Below the pieces are notes generated by a model. The model did no database searches and was not told where the DNA came from. It was given only the letters and a program-made list of their open reading frames with translations. Source: Candidatus Colinaster equi (lineage in GTDB: Bacteria; Bacillota; Clostridia; Lachnospirales; Lachnospiraceae). Taken from it: a stretch of DNA of 42,872 nucleotides. Of the stretch, positions 16,056 to 25,456 are shown one piece after another (position 1 is the first letter of the stretch; the number at the start of each line of letters is the position of its first letter). Made by a program: the position numbers and the translations under genes. Location of the stretch: contig JAGHVF010000031.1 of the NCBI GenBank assembly GCA_018064425.1, forward strand, positions 1-42,872. Reading direction: 5' to 3'.

Positions 16056-17354
16056 ATGGATGGTGGTATTTTATCTCAGGACGAGATAAATGCTTTGCTT
16101 AGCGGTATGTCAGGCGACGCAGCCGGATCGGAAGCGCCGGCGGCAGAGACACCGGTTGAAGCACCTGCATCAAGTGGTGCATCTTCAGCAGATAGCGGTT
16201 TTCAGTTAACCGATATGGAAAAGGATGCTATCGGTGAAGTTGCAAACATTAGCATGGGAACATCCGCAACAACTCTATTTTCCCTTGTTAATCGTAAGGT
16301 CAATATTACGACCCCGGTTGTTTCACTTAGCAATTGGGAAGAACTTCAGGCGGATAAAGAAAGACCTTGCGTATTTATTCAAATTAAGTATACCAGTGGC
16401 TTGGATGGATCAAATATTTTGATTCTTCGCGAGCATGATGTTAAAGTCATCACCGATTTGATGATGGGAGGAGACGGAACCAATATTGAAGGAGAGCTGG
16501 GAGAGTTGCATTTGAGTGCTATCTCGGAAGCAATGAACCAGATGATGGGTTCGTCGGCAACATCACTTTCGCAAATGCTTGGTAAGATGATTGATATCTC
16601 ACCACCGGTTGCGGATCTTATCGATATGAAGGAGGAGGAAATCACAGGCGGAGACGTCGCTGATTTCTTAGCCACAACATTCGTCAAGATAGAATTTCGA
16701 ATGCAAATCGATGACCTGGTAGACAGTACAATCTTGCAGTTATATCCTATAGATTTTGCTAAAGAGATTGTAGAGACCTTTATGGGAGGTGATTTACTCG
16801 GAGGAGGAGACGAAGCACCGGCTGAGGAACCTGCGAAGGTAGAGACATACGAACCACCGAAGGTTGATCCGGCACCTGCGCCGGCTCCGGCACCCGCACC
16901 TGCACCACAGCCAATGCCTAATATGCAGGCTGCGCCAAATATGATGGGAATGCCGAATATGCAGGGAGATCCGAATATGGGCATGCAGGGCATGAATATG
17001 ATGCCAAATTACGGAATGCCTATGATGGGAATGCCAATGATGGGAATGCCGAACCAGGGTATGAATTATCAACCCGCACAGTTCGAGAATTTCCAAGGTA
17101 ACTTAGGAGCGTTGGCAAGCAACGAGAACATTGATTTGATTTTGGATGTTCCGTTGGAAGTAACGGTAGAACTTGGAAGAACCAAGAAATCAATATCTGA
17201 TATTCTTGATTTTTCACCGGGAACTATTATTGAACTTGACCGAATTGCCGGTGAACCGATAGATGTATTGGTAAACGGTAAATTTGTTGCCAAGGGCGAA
17301 GTTGTAGTTATTGAAGAAAGTTTTGGTATTCGTGTTACGGAGATTATTAAGTAA
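16056..17354 (+). CDS. fliY: Flagellar motor switch phosphatase FliY (FliN-type)
   Basis: FliY is the Gram-positive FliN that also removes phosphate from CheY. The 432-residue protein has three parts: an N-terminal LSQDEINALLSGM peptide like that of FliM, a CheC-type domain with two active motifs (GEVANISMG and SEAMNQMMGSS, each with Glu and Asn), and the C-terminal SpoA domain (residues about 355-432, DVPLEVTVELGRTKKSISDI). Between them lies a Pro/Ala stretch and a Met/Pro/Asn/Gly-rich tract (16916-17070) built from short repeats. The length is greater than that of Bacillus FliY because of this linker. Confidence 0.94.
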   Translation: MDGGILSQDEINALLSGMSGDAAGSEAPAAETPVEAPASSGASSADSGFQLTDMEKDAIGEVANISMGTSATTLFSLVNRKVNITTPVVSLSNWEELQADKERPCVFIQIKYTSGLDGSNILILREHDVKVITDLMMGGDGTNIEGELGELHLSAISEAMNQMMGSSATSLSQMLGKMIDISPPVADLIDMKEEEITGGDVADFLATTFVKIEFRMQIDDLVDSTILQLYPIDFAKEIVETFMGGDLLGGGDEAPAEEPAKVETYEPPKVDPAPAPAPAPAPAPQPMPNMQAAPNMMGMPNMQGDPNMGMQGMNMMPNYGMPMMGMPMMGMPNQGMNYQPAQFENFQGNLGALASNENIDLILDVPLEVTVELGRTKKSISDILDFSPGTIIELDRIAGEPIDVLVNGKFVAKGEVVVIEESFGIRVTEIIK

Positions 17355-17369
17355 GTTAGGAGTGAAACT

Positions 17370-17732
17370 ATGGCAAAGAATATTTTAATTTGTGATGATG
17401 CAGCATTTATGCGAATGATGATTAAGGATATCCTTACCAAGAATGGATATAACGTGGTAGGTGAAGCCGAGAATGGTGCTAAGGGCGTTGAGAAATACGG
17501 CGAACTTAAGCCTGATCTTGTACTTATGGATATCACAATGCCTGAGATGGACGGTATTCAGGCACTTAAGGCTATCAAGTCTTCAGATGCTGATGCAAAG
17601 GTTATCATGTGTTCCGCAATGGGTCAGCAGGCAATGGTTATCGAGTCTATCCAGAATGGTGCAAAGGACTTTATCGTTAAGCCGTTCCAGGCAGACCGTG
17701 TACTTGAGGCTGTTAAGAAAGTAGTTGGATAA
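17370..17732 (+). CDS. cheY: Chemotaxis response regulator CheY
   Basis: CheY carries the signal from CheA to the switch. The 120-residue receiver domain has the acidic pair Asp9-Asp10, phosphoacceptor Asp54 in LVLMDITMPEMDG, and Lys104 in IVKPF. It lies directly after fliY, as in Bacillus. A second single-domain receiver, paired with cheX, lies on the opposite strand at 35719-36075. Confidence 0.96.
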   Translation: MAKNILICDDAAFMRMMIKDILTKNGYNVVGEAENGAKGVEKYGELKPDLVLMDITMPEMDGIQALKAIKSSDADAKVIMCSAMGQQAMVIESIQNGAKDFIVKPFQADRVLEAVKKVVG

Positions 17733-17734
17733 TA

Positions 17735-18130
17735 ATGCTTCTGTCAAATGTTAAAGGTGGTAATTCGTTAATCGAATTTATCACAGTATTACTGATATTT
17801 GCAATCGTACTTGCGGTTACATATTTTGTGACCAGATGGATTGGGCAATATCAGAAGATGCAGACAACAGGTGATAATGTTGAAGTACTTGAGACTTCTC
17901 GCATATCGCCTTCTGCTTGTGTAGAAATCTTACGAGTGGGGAGCAAATATATCGCTGTAGCCGTATCCAAAGAAAGCGTCACATTTCTTTGTGAGCTTAA
18001 TAAGGAGGATATTACCATTAAAGCTGACAGCGGTGTCGGTTCGTTTGATTTTGCCAATGTATTGAATAAGGTTAAGAAAAGTATGCCTAATAATAACCTT
18101 AAGGATGAAAAAGGTCATGAAGAGAAATAA
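17735..18130 (+). CDS. fliO: Flagellar biosynthetic protein FliO
   Basis: FliO aids assembly of the FliP ring. The 131-residue protein has one membrane segment at about 15-35 (FITVLLIFAIVLAVTYFVTRW) followed by the FliO domain VLETSRISPSACVEILRVG and a Lys-rich tail. The family is poorly conserved, so position between cheY and fliP, and the plan, carry the call. It overlaps the start of fliP by 26 nt if the longest fliP start is used. Confidence 0.85.
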   Translation: MLLSNVKGGNSLIEFITVLLIFAIVLAVTYFVTRWIGQYQKMQTTGDNVEVLETSRISPSACVEILRVGSKYIAVAVSKESVTFLCELNKEDITIKADSGVGSFDFANVLNKVKKSMPNNNLKDEKGHEEK

Positions 18131-19010
18131 GGGGATACTTGGTATCATAACCGGAATATGCAAAACACTATGCCTACTGTTACTGGTGGGCATATTGTGT
18201 ATTGTGCCGGATATGCATGCCAACGCGACAGTTATTGCGGATGGCCATATGGACAGCAATCTGACGGGAACAACGGATGAGAGAACTAATCTAAGTGACC
18301 CGGGAGATTCGGACAGTGGCGATGATCTCAAAAAAATGAATATAGCAAATACTGTTACCGTCACATATGACAATGGTAACGGTAATGTTAACGGTGCTTT
18401 AAGAATATTGATTACGTTAACATTAATTGCATTGGCTCCGACGCTCATTATTTGTCTGACCAGTTTTACACGTATTATCATTGTATTGCATTTTACAAGA
18501 AATGCATTGAATACACAGACGGCACCGCCCAATCAGGTGATTATCGGATTGGCGCTTTTCTTGACATTTTTTATTATGTCGCCTGTGATTACGCAGATAA
18601 GAACGGAAGCAATTGAACCGTTTGATAAAGGCATAATAGAACAGGATGAAGCTTTGGAGATTGCAATGGATCCGATAAGAGAGTTCATGTATGGTCAAAC
18701 ACAGACCAAAGACGTAGAGCTCTTTATGGAGATATCGCAGACAGAGTGGAGCGGCAATATTGATGATATTCCTAATTCCGTGTTGATTCCGAGCTTTATG
18801 GTAAGTGAGCTGCGTACCGCATTTATCATAGGATTTATGATATATATTCCGTTTATTGTGATAGATATGGTGGTTGCCAGTGCCCTGATGAGTATGGGTA
18901 TGATGATGTTGCCACCGACTACGGTGTCGATGCCGTTTAAGATATTACTGTTCGTACTTGCGGACGGATGGAATCTGGTAATCGGCAACCTTGTGAGGAC
19001 GTTCTACTGA
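18105..19010 (+). CDS. fliP: Flagellar export gate protein FliP
   Basis: FliP forms the core channel of the export gate with FliQ and FliR. The protein has up to 301 residues with a cleavable-type signal peptide at the start (hydrophobic run at about 13-31), followed by a short variable stretch and four membrane segments. It carries the family motifs LIICLTSFTRIIIVLHFTRN and AFIIGFMIYIPFIVIDMVVA. An ATG at 18117 with AAGGA upstream may be the true start. The TGA overlaps the fliQ ATG. Confidence 0.95.
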   Translation: MKKVMKRNKGILGIITGICKTLCLLLLVGILCIVPDMHANATVIADGHMDSNLTGTTDERTNLSDPGDSDSGDDLKKMNIANTVTVTYDNGNGNVNGALRILITLTLIALAPTLIICLTSFTRIIIVLHFTRNALNTQTAPPNQVIIGLALFLTFFIMSPVITQIRTEAIEPFDKGIIEQDEALEIAMDPIREFMYGQTQTKDVELFMEISQTEWSGNIDDIPNSVLIPSFMVSELRTAFIIGFMIYIPFIVIDMVVASALMSMGMMMLPPTTVSMPFKILLFVLADGWNLVIGNLVRTFY

Positions 19011-19279
19011 TGAGTATTAATGATGTTGTAGCTATAATGGGTGATGCCCTATATAATATTGTGATTACTTCGGCACCCATTTTGGGCGTGTCATTGGTAG
19101 TCGGACTTATTGTGAGTATTTTTCAGACAGTTACGTCAATTCAGGAGCAGACGTTGACATTTGTTCCAAAGATTCTTGCGATTTTCCTTACATTGATTTT
19201 GTTGGGACATTGGATGCTCAATAAGATGGTGGAATTCACAGTGAATCTCTGGGGCGATTTCACGATGTATATAAAGTAA
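19010..19279 (+). CDS. fliQ: Flagellar export gate protein FliQ
   Basis: FliQ packs around the FliP/FliR core. The 89-residue protein has the normal length with two membrane segments, and the family sequence LVVGLIVSIFQTVTSIQEQT followed by LTFVPKILAIFL. The ATG at 19010 overlaps the fliP TGA. A longer in-frame reading from 18968 lies inside fliP and is not credible. Confidence 0.95.
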   Translation: MSINDVVAIMGDALYNIVITSAPILGVSLVVGLIVSIFQTVTSIQEQTLTFVPKILAIFLTLILLGHWMLNKMVEFTVNLWGDFTMYIK

Positions 19280-19280
19280 T

Positions 19281-20063
19281 ATGATTGATTATTCTATTAA
19301 TTCGGCAGATCTTGAATATTTTCTGTGTATTCTCGTTCGAGTAACTATGTTTGTATATGTCGCACCTTTTTTTAGCCAAAAAGGCGTGCCGAATCAATTC
19401 AAAATCGTATTTAGTATATGTTTGTCGGGACTTCTTTACGGAGTAATAGGTGACCATCCTGCCTTGGAATATCAGACAGTGTACGGATATGCGGTCATTG
19501 TAATGAAGGAAGCGTTGACAGGTCTTGTAATCGGATATTCGACATCGATATGTAATACCATTATCGACTTTGCCGGTAAGATTATGGACATGGAGACAGG
19601 CTTGTCGATGGCAAATTTGGTTGACCCGACTACAGGTGAGAACGGAAGTATTACCGGAGTAATGTATCAATATGCAGTAATGTTGATGCTGTTTATTTCC
19701 GGATTACATACATATATTTTGAAGGCTTTGGCAGAAACCTTTATTTTGATTCCCGTTAACGGAGCCGTTTTTGATACGGACAAACTGTTAACGTCAATCA
19801 TTAAATTTTTGACCGATTATATAACAATCGGATTCAGAATATGCTTACCCGTATTTGCGGTAATGTTGTTGCTTAATGCGGTGCTTGGCATAATGGCAAG
19901 GGTGTCACCTCAGATGAACATGTTTGCCATAGGTATGCAATTAAAAGTATTGGTGGGATTATGTGTAGTATTTTTTACGATCAGTATGATTCCAAGTGTT
20001 TCCAATTTTATTTCTACGGAGATGAAAAGAATGATGACATCGTTCGTAAGCACGATGATATAG
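19281..20063 (+). CDS. fliR: Flagellar export gate protein FliR
   Basis: FliR completes the export core. The 260-residue protein is strongly hydrophobic with about six membrane segments. It has the family features GVPNQFKIVFSICLSGLLYG near the start and MARVSPQMNMFAIGMQLKV near the end. It follows fliQ by 1 nt and precedes flhB, the usual order. Confidence 0.94.
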   Translation: MIDYSINSADLEYFLCILVRVTMFVYVAPFFSQKGVPNQFKIVFSICLSGLLYGVIGDHPALEYQTVYGYAVIVMKEALTGLVIGYSTSICNTIIDFAGKIMDMETGLSMANLVDPTTGENGSITGVMYQYAVMLMLFISGLHTYILKALAETFILIPVNGAVFDTDKLLTSIIKFLTDYITIGFRICLPVFAVMLLLNAVLGIMARVSPQMNMFAIGMQLKVLVGLCVVFFTISMIPSVSNFISTEMKRMMTSFVSTMI

Positions 20064-20089
20064 ACAGGCGATTTGAAAATCTTTTTCCC

Positions 20090-21187
20090 ATGGATTTGCA
20101 GTTCTTTGCAGATGAGCAGGGAGCGGAAAAGACTGAACCGGCAACTCAGAAAAAATTGGAAGATGCCCGAAAAGAGGGTAAGGTTGCCAAATCAAAAGAA
20201 ATCGCGAATGGGTTAGGTTTGCTAGCCCTTTTTCTGGTGTTAAAGATATGGGTCGGACATATCGGAGTCTCTTTTTTGGAAGACTTCGAAGCGGTATATA
20301 ATCGAATTCCGGAAATATGTAAGCTGATATATTCTCCCATACCTGATGCCGGCATGGCAATACTTTTTAGAGATGCAATGATTAAGATAATCATTATTCT
20401 TTTACCGGTGTTGCTTGTTGGTATGTTGGTTGCATTTTTGAGCGATTATGTACAGGTGAGTTGGAAACCGACAGCTAAACCGCTTGAGCCGAAGCTAAAT
20501 AAGCTTAATCCCATTAGCGGATTTAAGAAAATATTTTCATCACAGGCATTGGTCGAGCTAATCAAGTCTTTGCTTAAGATAGGGTTGATTGCTTATATCG
20601 CATATTCTTATCTGAAGGATAAGACAGGGATGCTGTTTAGTTTGTATGATATTCCTCTTATGCAGGCGATAACACTTATCGGTGATACAGTCATTGATTT
20701 GGGAATAAGAATCTCGGTTGTATACATGGTTCTTGCACTTGCTGATTTTGCATATCAAAAATTCAAATTCAGTAAAGATATGCGAATGACCAAGCAGGAA
20801 ATCAAAGAAGAATATAAGAATCAGGAAGGTAATCCTGAGATAAAAGGTAAGATACGTCAGAGGATGCGTGAAGCGAGTCAGAGGCGAATGATGCAGTCGG
20901 TGCCACAGGCGGATGTAGTAATCACCAACCCTACGCATTACGCGGTGGCTATCAAGTATGATCCGGATGAAGCTCCCGCGCCCGTTGTACTTGCAAAAGG
21001 TGCTGACATTTTGGCGATGAAGATTAAAGACATTGCGAGAGAGTCGGACGTGGAAATAGTAGAAAATAAGCCTTTGGCACGAATGCTGTATGCAAATGTT
21101 GATGTCGGGGCACAGGTACCGCCGGAACTATATCAGGCGGTAGCGGAAGTATTAGCTTTTGTATATCACGCAAAAGGAAAAATATAA
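20090..21187 (+). CDS. flhB: Flagellar export switch protein FlhB
   Basis: FlhB controls substrate switching from hook to filament proteins. The 365-residue protein begins MDLQFFADEQGAEKTEPATQ, has four membrane segments (roughly 45-220), and a cytoplasmic domain with the self-cleavage site NPTH at 280-283, cut between Asn and Pro. The ATG at 20090 has no clear ribosome site, so coupling with fliR (26 nt away) is likely. A longer in-frame reading back to 19961 overlaps fliR and is not typical. Confidence 0.93.
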   Translation: MDLQFFADEQGAEKTEPATQKKLEDARKEGKVAKSKEIANGLGLLALFLVLKIWVGHIGVSFLEDFEAVYNRIPEICKLIYSPIPDAGMAILFRDAMIKIIIILLPVLLVGMLVAFLSDYVQVSWKPTAKPLEPKLNKLNPISGFKKIFSSQALVELIKSLLKIGLIAYIAYSYLKDKTGMLFSLYDIPLMQAITLIGDTVIDLGIRISVVYMVLALADFAYQKFKFSKDMRMTKQEIKEEYKNQEGNPEIKGKIRQRMREASQRRMMQSVPQADVVITNPTHYAVAIKYDPDEAPAPVVLAKGADILAMKIKDIARESDVEIVENKPLARMLYANVDVGAQVPPELYQAVAEVLAFVYHAKGKI

Positions 21188-21211
21188 TCTTTGGAAGGAG
21201 GGTGAACATCA

Positions 21212-23263
21212 ATGAAAAAAGCCGATATTGGCGTAGCATTATACATATTGGCTGCATTTGTAATGTTCATCGTAACAATTCCTTCCTGGATGTTGGATAT
21301 TTTCTTGGCAATTAATATTGCTGTAGCATTTACAATAATGTTTACGGTAATGTTTTCAAAGGAAGTATTGGATATGTCGTACTTCCCTACGATGTTGCTT
21401 TTTACCACAATTTTTAGAATTGCGTTGAATGTTTCTTCGACGAAACTTATTTTGACTACAGGTGATCCCGGTAATGTCGTTGAGACTTTTGGTGAATATG
21501 TCGGCGGCGGTGATTTGATTGTCGGAGCTATCGTATTTATCATTCTTATCCTGATTCAGTTCATGGTTATCAACAAAGGTTCTGAACGAGTTGCCGAAGT
21601 AACGGCAAGATTTACATTGGATGCCATGCCCGGTAAACAGATGGCAATTGACGCCGACTTAAATACAGGCGCCATAACAGATGCCGAAGCCAAGAAGCGT
21701 AGAGATAAGATACAGGAAGAAGCAAGCTTCTTCGGATCTATGGATGGTGCGGTTAAGTACGTTAAAGGAGATGCAACTGCAGGACTGATTATAACGGCAG
21801 TTAATATTATCGGTGGTATTGCAATGGGAATGCTCAGACAGAATATGGACATTTCTGCTGCTTTACAGAAATATACAATTCTTACAATCGGTGACGGTCT
21901 TGTATCACAGATTCCGTCCTTACTTATATCGTTGTCTACGGGTGTTCTTGTTACAAAGGGCAGCAAGGATGCAGATTTCGGTACGGTACTTGTAAGTCAG
22001 CTTTTTGGTATTCCGAAGGCTTTGTATATTGTTGGCGGAGTTATTGCATTTTTAGGTATAGTTACACCGCTTAATCCGATTATCTTCATTACTCTTGGCG
22101 TTGTATTTATTGTGGTTGCACGTGTTATGCAGGGCACAATTGAAACGGCGGGTATTGAGGAAGAAGCAAACGAAGAAGAAGTGGCTGCTGAAGAAATCCG
22201 GCAGCCTGAGAATGTTAATTCGTTGCTTCAGGTTGATCCGATTGAACTTGAATTCGGTTATGGTATTATTCCGCTGGCAGATGTTAATCAGGGCGGAGAT
22301 TTGCTTGACCGTGTGGTAATGATTAGGCGACAGATAGCTTTGGAACTTGGTACTGTTGTGCCGATTATTCGTCTTCGAGACAATATTCAGCTCAATCCCA
22401 ACCAGTACATTATAAAAATAAAGGGTATTCAGGTATCCGAAGGTGAGATACTTTTTGATCACTATATGGCAATGAATCCGGGATATGTCGAGGAAGAGAT
22501 AACAGGTATTCCGACTTTTGAACCTTCCTTCCATTTACCGGCTATTTGGATTAGCGAGAGCCAACGTGAACGTGCGGAGAGTATGGGATATACGGTAGTA
22601 GATCCGCCTTCGATTATAGCCACTCATTTGACTCAGGTAATAAGAGAGCATATAGCTGAGTTGCTTAGTCGTCAGGATACACAGAATCTTATTAATAATA
22701 TTAAAGAGCCTAATCCTACATTGATAGAAGAACTTGTACCTAAGATGCTTGGCGTGGGCGAGATACAGAAAGTGTTGCAGAATCTGCTTAATGAGGGCAT
22801 TTCAATCAGGGATTTGCTTACAATATTCGAGACACTTGCAGATTATGCGACGACGACAAGAGATACCGATATTTTGACGGAATATGTCAGACAGGCATTG
22901 AAAAGAGCTATATCGAGCAAGTTTTTCCCTAATAATGAGACGACAAGCGTGATAACACTTGATCCTATGCTCGAACAGAAGATTATGGGCTCGGTTAAAC
23001 AGACGGAGACGGGGGCATATCTGAATCTTGATCCGGATACAACCAAGATGATTATGAAGTCTGTTGAGTCTGAATCGAAGAAATTGGAAGATATGGGCAG
23101 ATCGGTAATTGTGATTACCTCACCTATTGTTAGAATATATTTTAAGAGACTTACGGAAGAATATTACAAGGATCTTATCGTGGTGTCTTACAATGAGGTT
23201 GAATCAAGCGTTGAACTTCAATCCGTGGGTATGATTTCAATAAATGATAATTTGGCGGGATAA
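21212..23263 (+). CDS. flhA: Flagellar export gate protein FlhA
   Basis: FlhA is the large export gate protein that binds substrates and chaperones and uses the proton gradient. The 683-residue protein has eight N-terminal membrane segments, with the family signature RFTLDAMPGKQMAIDADLN in the loop, and a cytoplasmic domain of about 350 residues including GIIPLADVNQGGDLLDRVV. GGAGGGTGA lies well before the ATG. The length matches the family. Confidence 0.97.
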   Translation: MKKADIGVALYILAAFVMFIVTIPSWMLDIFLAINIAVAFTIMFTVMFSKEVLDMSYFPTMLLFTTIFRIALNVSSTKLILTTGDPGNVVETFGEYVGGGDLIVGAIVFIILILIQFMVINKGSERVAEVTARFTLDAMPGKQMAIDADLNTGAITDAEAKKRRDKIQEEASFFGSMDGAVKYVKGDATAGLIITAVNIIGGIAMGMLRQNMDISAALQKYTILTIGDGLVSQIPSLLISLSTGVLVTKGSKDADFGTVLVSQLFGIPKALYIVGGVIAFLGIVTPLNPIIFITLGVVFIVVARVMQGTIETAGIEEEANEEEVAAEEIRQPENVNSLLQVDPIELEFGYGIIPLADVNQGGDLLDRVVMIRRQIALELGTVVPIIRLRDNIQLNPNQYIIKIKGIQVSEGEILFDHYMAMNPGYVEEEITGIPTFEPSFHLPAIWISESQRERAESMGYTVVDPPSIIATHLTQVIREHIAELLSRQDTQNLINNIKEPNPTLIEELVPKMLGVGEIQKVLQNLLNEGISIRDLLTIFETLADYATTTRDTDILTEYVRQALKRAISSKFFPNNETTSVITLDPMLEQKIMGSVKQTETGAYLNLDPDTTKMIMKSVESESKKLEDMGRSVIVITSPIVRIYFKRLTEEYYKDLIVVSYNEVESSVELQSVGMISINDNLAG

Positions 23264-23269
23264 ACAGTA

Positions 23270-24538
23270 ATGATAATTAAGAAATTTCAAGGAAAAACCG
23301 AAAGCGAAGCAACAGAGGCTGCAAAGAAAGAACTTGGTAATGCTGTTGTTATTATGAACGTAAGAAGTGTAAAAAAGAAGGGATTTCTAAGCTTCTTAAA
23401 ATCACCCCAGGTGGAGGTGACGGTTGCGTTGGAAGAAGAGAGCGAGAAGCCAAAGGCTCCTACCATGACAGCCCTCGAACAGCTTGCGGCAAAGCAAAAG
23501 GAAATAAATGAGAAACGTGTGGATGAATCCGAAACAAAAATGGTGAATAATCCACCTGTTAATATGGTGAAAAATGACATCATTATGGAAGAGCCTAAGC
23601 AGGATTCCAAACAGGATTCATTGGAAGAGAAGATTGATTCACTTGAAAATCTGCTAAAGAAGAAATTGGAGGATACGCAGCAAACTTCTTCAAAGCCTGA
23701 CGGTCAGGCAAATGATGAGAAAAATGATGATGAGAATGATGATACTTTGAAATTCACCAAGCTTCTTTACAATATGATGGTGGATAATGAGGTACACGAA
23801 AAATATGCCGGAGCAATTATTGAAGAGGCACAGAAGACAAATAAGCCGGGAATGCCTTTTGATTATATGCTGACCAATATATATCAGAAGATGATACTCA
23901 AATTCGGTAATCCGGCAGTTATTTCACCTTCGACAAAAGGCCCTAAGGTGGTATATTTTGTCGGCCCTACAGGTGTCGGCAAGACAACGACTATTGCCAA
24001 AATTGCTTCCAAATTGTGTGTGGAAGATAAGAAAAAGGTCGCATTACTTACTGCGGATACATACAGAATTGCGGCAGCGGAACAATTGCGTACATATGCC
24101 AACATTCTTGAAGTACCGTTTAGAATTATATATTCGGCAGCCGAGATTGAGCAGGCGTATGAGGAATTCCACGATTATGATTATATCCTTGTGGATACTG
24201 CGGGACATTCTCATCATAATGAAGAGCAGAAGAATAATACCAATATTATGATTCATGCGGTGGATGATATTGCACAGACAGAGGTGTATCTGGTACTTAG
24301 CGCAACTACAAAGTACAGAGATTTGACAAGTATTGCAGATACTTATAAAGAGATGAGTGACTATAAGATTATATTTACCAAATTGGATGAGACAACGGCA
24401 CTTGGTAATTTACTCAATCTCAGACTTTATACAGGATTTGAATTGTCTTATGTGACATACGGACAGAACGTTCCGGATGATATAGATAAATTCAATCCGC
24501 AGACAACTGTTAAGAATATTCTCGGCGGTCGTCAGTAA
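23270..24538 (+). CDS. flhF: Flagellar placement GTPase FlhF
   Basis: FlhF is an SRP-type GTPase that sets flagellar number and site. The 422-residue protein has a basic N-terminal start typical of FlhF (MIIKKFQGKTESEATEAAKK), a charged linker, and a GTPase core with G1 GPTGVGKT (232-239), G2 DTYRIAAAEQL, G3 DTAGHSHHN and G4 TKLDE. In G3 the common DTAGR is DTAGH. It lies 6 nt after flhA and before its regulator flhG. Confidence 0.96.
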   Translation: MIIKKFQGKTESEATEAAKKELGNAVVIMNVRSVKKKGFLSFLKSPQVEVTVALEEESEKPKAPTMTALEQLAAKQKEINEKRVDESETKMVNNPPVNMVKNDIIMEEPKQDSKQDSLEEKIDSLENLLKKKLEDTQQTSSKPDGQANDEKNDDENDDTLKFTKLLYNMMVDNEVHEKYAGAIIEEAQKTNKPGMPFDYMLTNIYQKMILKFGNPAVISPSTKGPKVVYFVGPTGVGKTTTIAKIASKLCVEDKKKVALLTADTYRIAAAEQLRTYANILEVPFRIIYSAAEIEQAYEEFHDYDYILVDTAGHSHHNEEQKNNTNIMIHAVDDIAQTEVYLVLSATTKYRDLTSIADTYKEMSDYKIIFTKLDETTALGNLLNLRLYTGFELSYVTYGQNVPDDIDKFNPQTTVKNILGGRQ

Positions 24539-24560
24539 TGCAAATTAGGAAGGTTAATTA

Positions 24561-25445
24561 ATGGATCAGGCACAACAACTTCGTAACATAATAAAAGCCA
24601 ATAATAATCAGCAAAGACCACTCGCCAGAGTTATAACCGTTACAAGTGGCAAAGGTGGCGTCGGTAAATCGAATACGGCAATTAATCTGGCAATACAGTT
24701 CCGTAAAATGGGACAAAGAGTTATTATTCTGGATGCCGATTTTGGATTGGCTAATATTGAAATAATGTTTGGCACGGTACCTAAGCATAATCTGTGCGAT
24801 TTGATATATCAGGGTAAAAATATCAAGGAGATAATCACATGGGGTCCGGGAGAGGTCGGATTTATCTCGGGTGGATCGGGTATTGCGGGACTGTCCAATC
24901 TTAGTCGTGATTATCTTATATACATAATTCAGAACCTTGCAGAGCTTGATGCGATAGCGGATGTAATTATTGTTGATACGGGTGCGGGAATATCGGACGC
25001 TGTTTTGGAATTTCTCGTTGCAAGCGGCGAAATATTGCTCGTTACTACTCCGGAACCTACATCGATTACAGATTCATATTCACTGCTAAAGGCATTGAAC
25101 AGACATCCGAGATTTTCACCGGAGGCATCCACGATAAAGGTTATTGCCAATAAGGTGTTTAAACCGGAGGACGGAACAGCATTGTTTAATAAACTTAATG
25201 TGGTTGTTCAGCGATATTTGAAATTGCCGCTTGAATATTTGGGCGCGATACCGCAGGATGACAAATTATCTCAGGCGGTTATGCAGCAGACACCGGTGTC
25301 GCTTGCGAATCCTATGGCAAAATCGGCAAAATCGTATGAGAGTATTGCCGCAGTACTTATGAATAAGGAAATCGGCGGGGAAGTTAAGCGAAGAGGAATG
25401 GCAGCATTCTTTTCGCATATTGTGACAGGCAAAAAGCTTGATTAG
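24561..25445 (+). CDS. flhG: MinD-like ATPase FlhG
   Basis: FlhG is the MinD-type partner that limits FlhF. The 294-residue protein starts MDQAQQLR, matching the DQAxxLR motif known to stimulate FlhF GTPase activity. The deviant Walker A GKGGVGKS is at 30-37. Further signatures are DADFGLANIEIMFG and DTGAGISDAVLEF. A basic C-terminal helix with KRRGMAAFFSHIVTG suits membrane binding. AGGAAGG precedes the ATG. Confidence 0.95.
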   Translation: MDQAQQLRNIIKANNNQQRPLARVITVTSGKGGVGKSNTAINLAIQFRKMGQRVIILDADFGLANIEIMFGTVPKHNLCDLIYQGKNIKEIITWGPGEVGFISGGSGIAGLSNLSRDYLIYIIQNLAELDAIADVIIVDTGAGISDAVLEFLVASGEILLVTTPEPTSITDSYSLLKALNRHPRFSPEASTIKVIANKVFKPEDGTALFNKLNVVVQRYLKLPLEYLGAIPQDDKLSQAVMQQTPVSLANPMAKSAKSYESIAAVLMNKEIGGEVKRRGMAAFFSHIVTGKKLD

Positions 25446-25456
25446 GAGGGGAAAGC

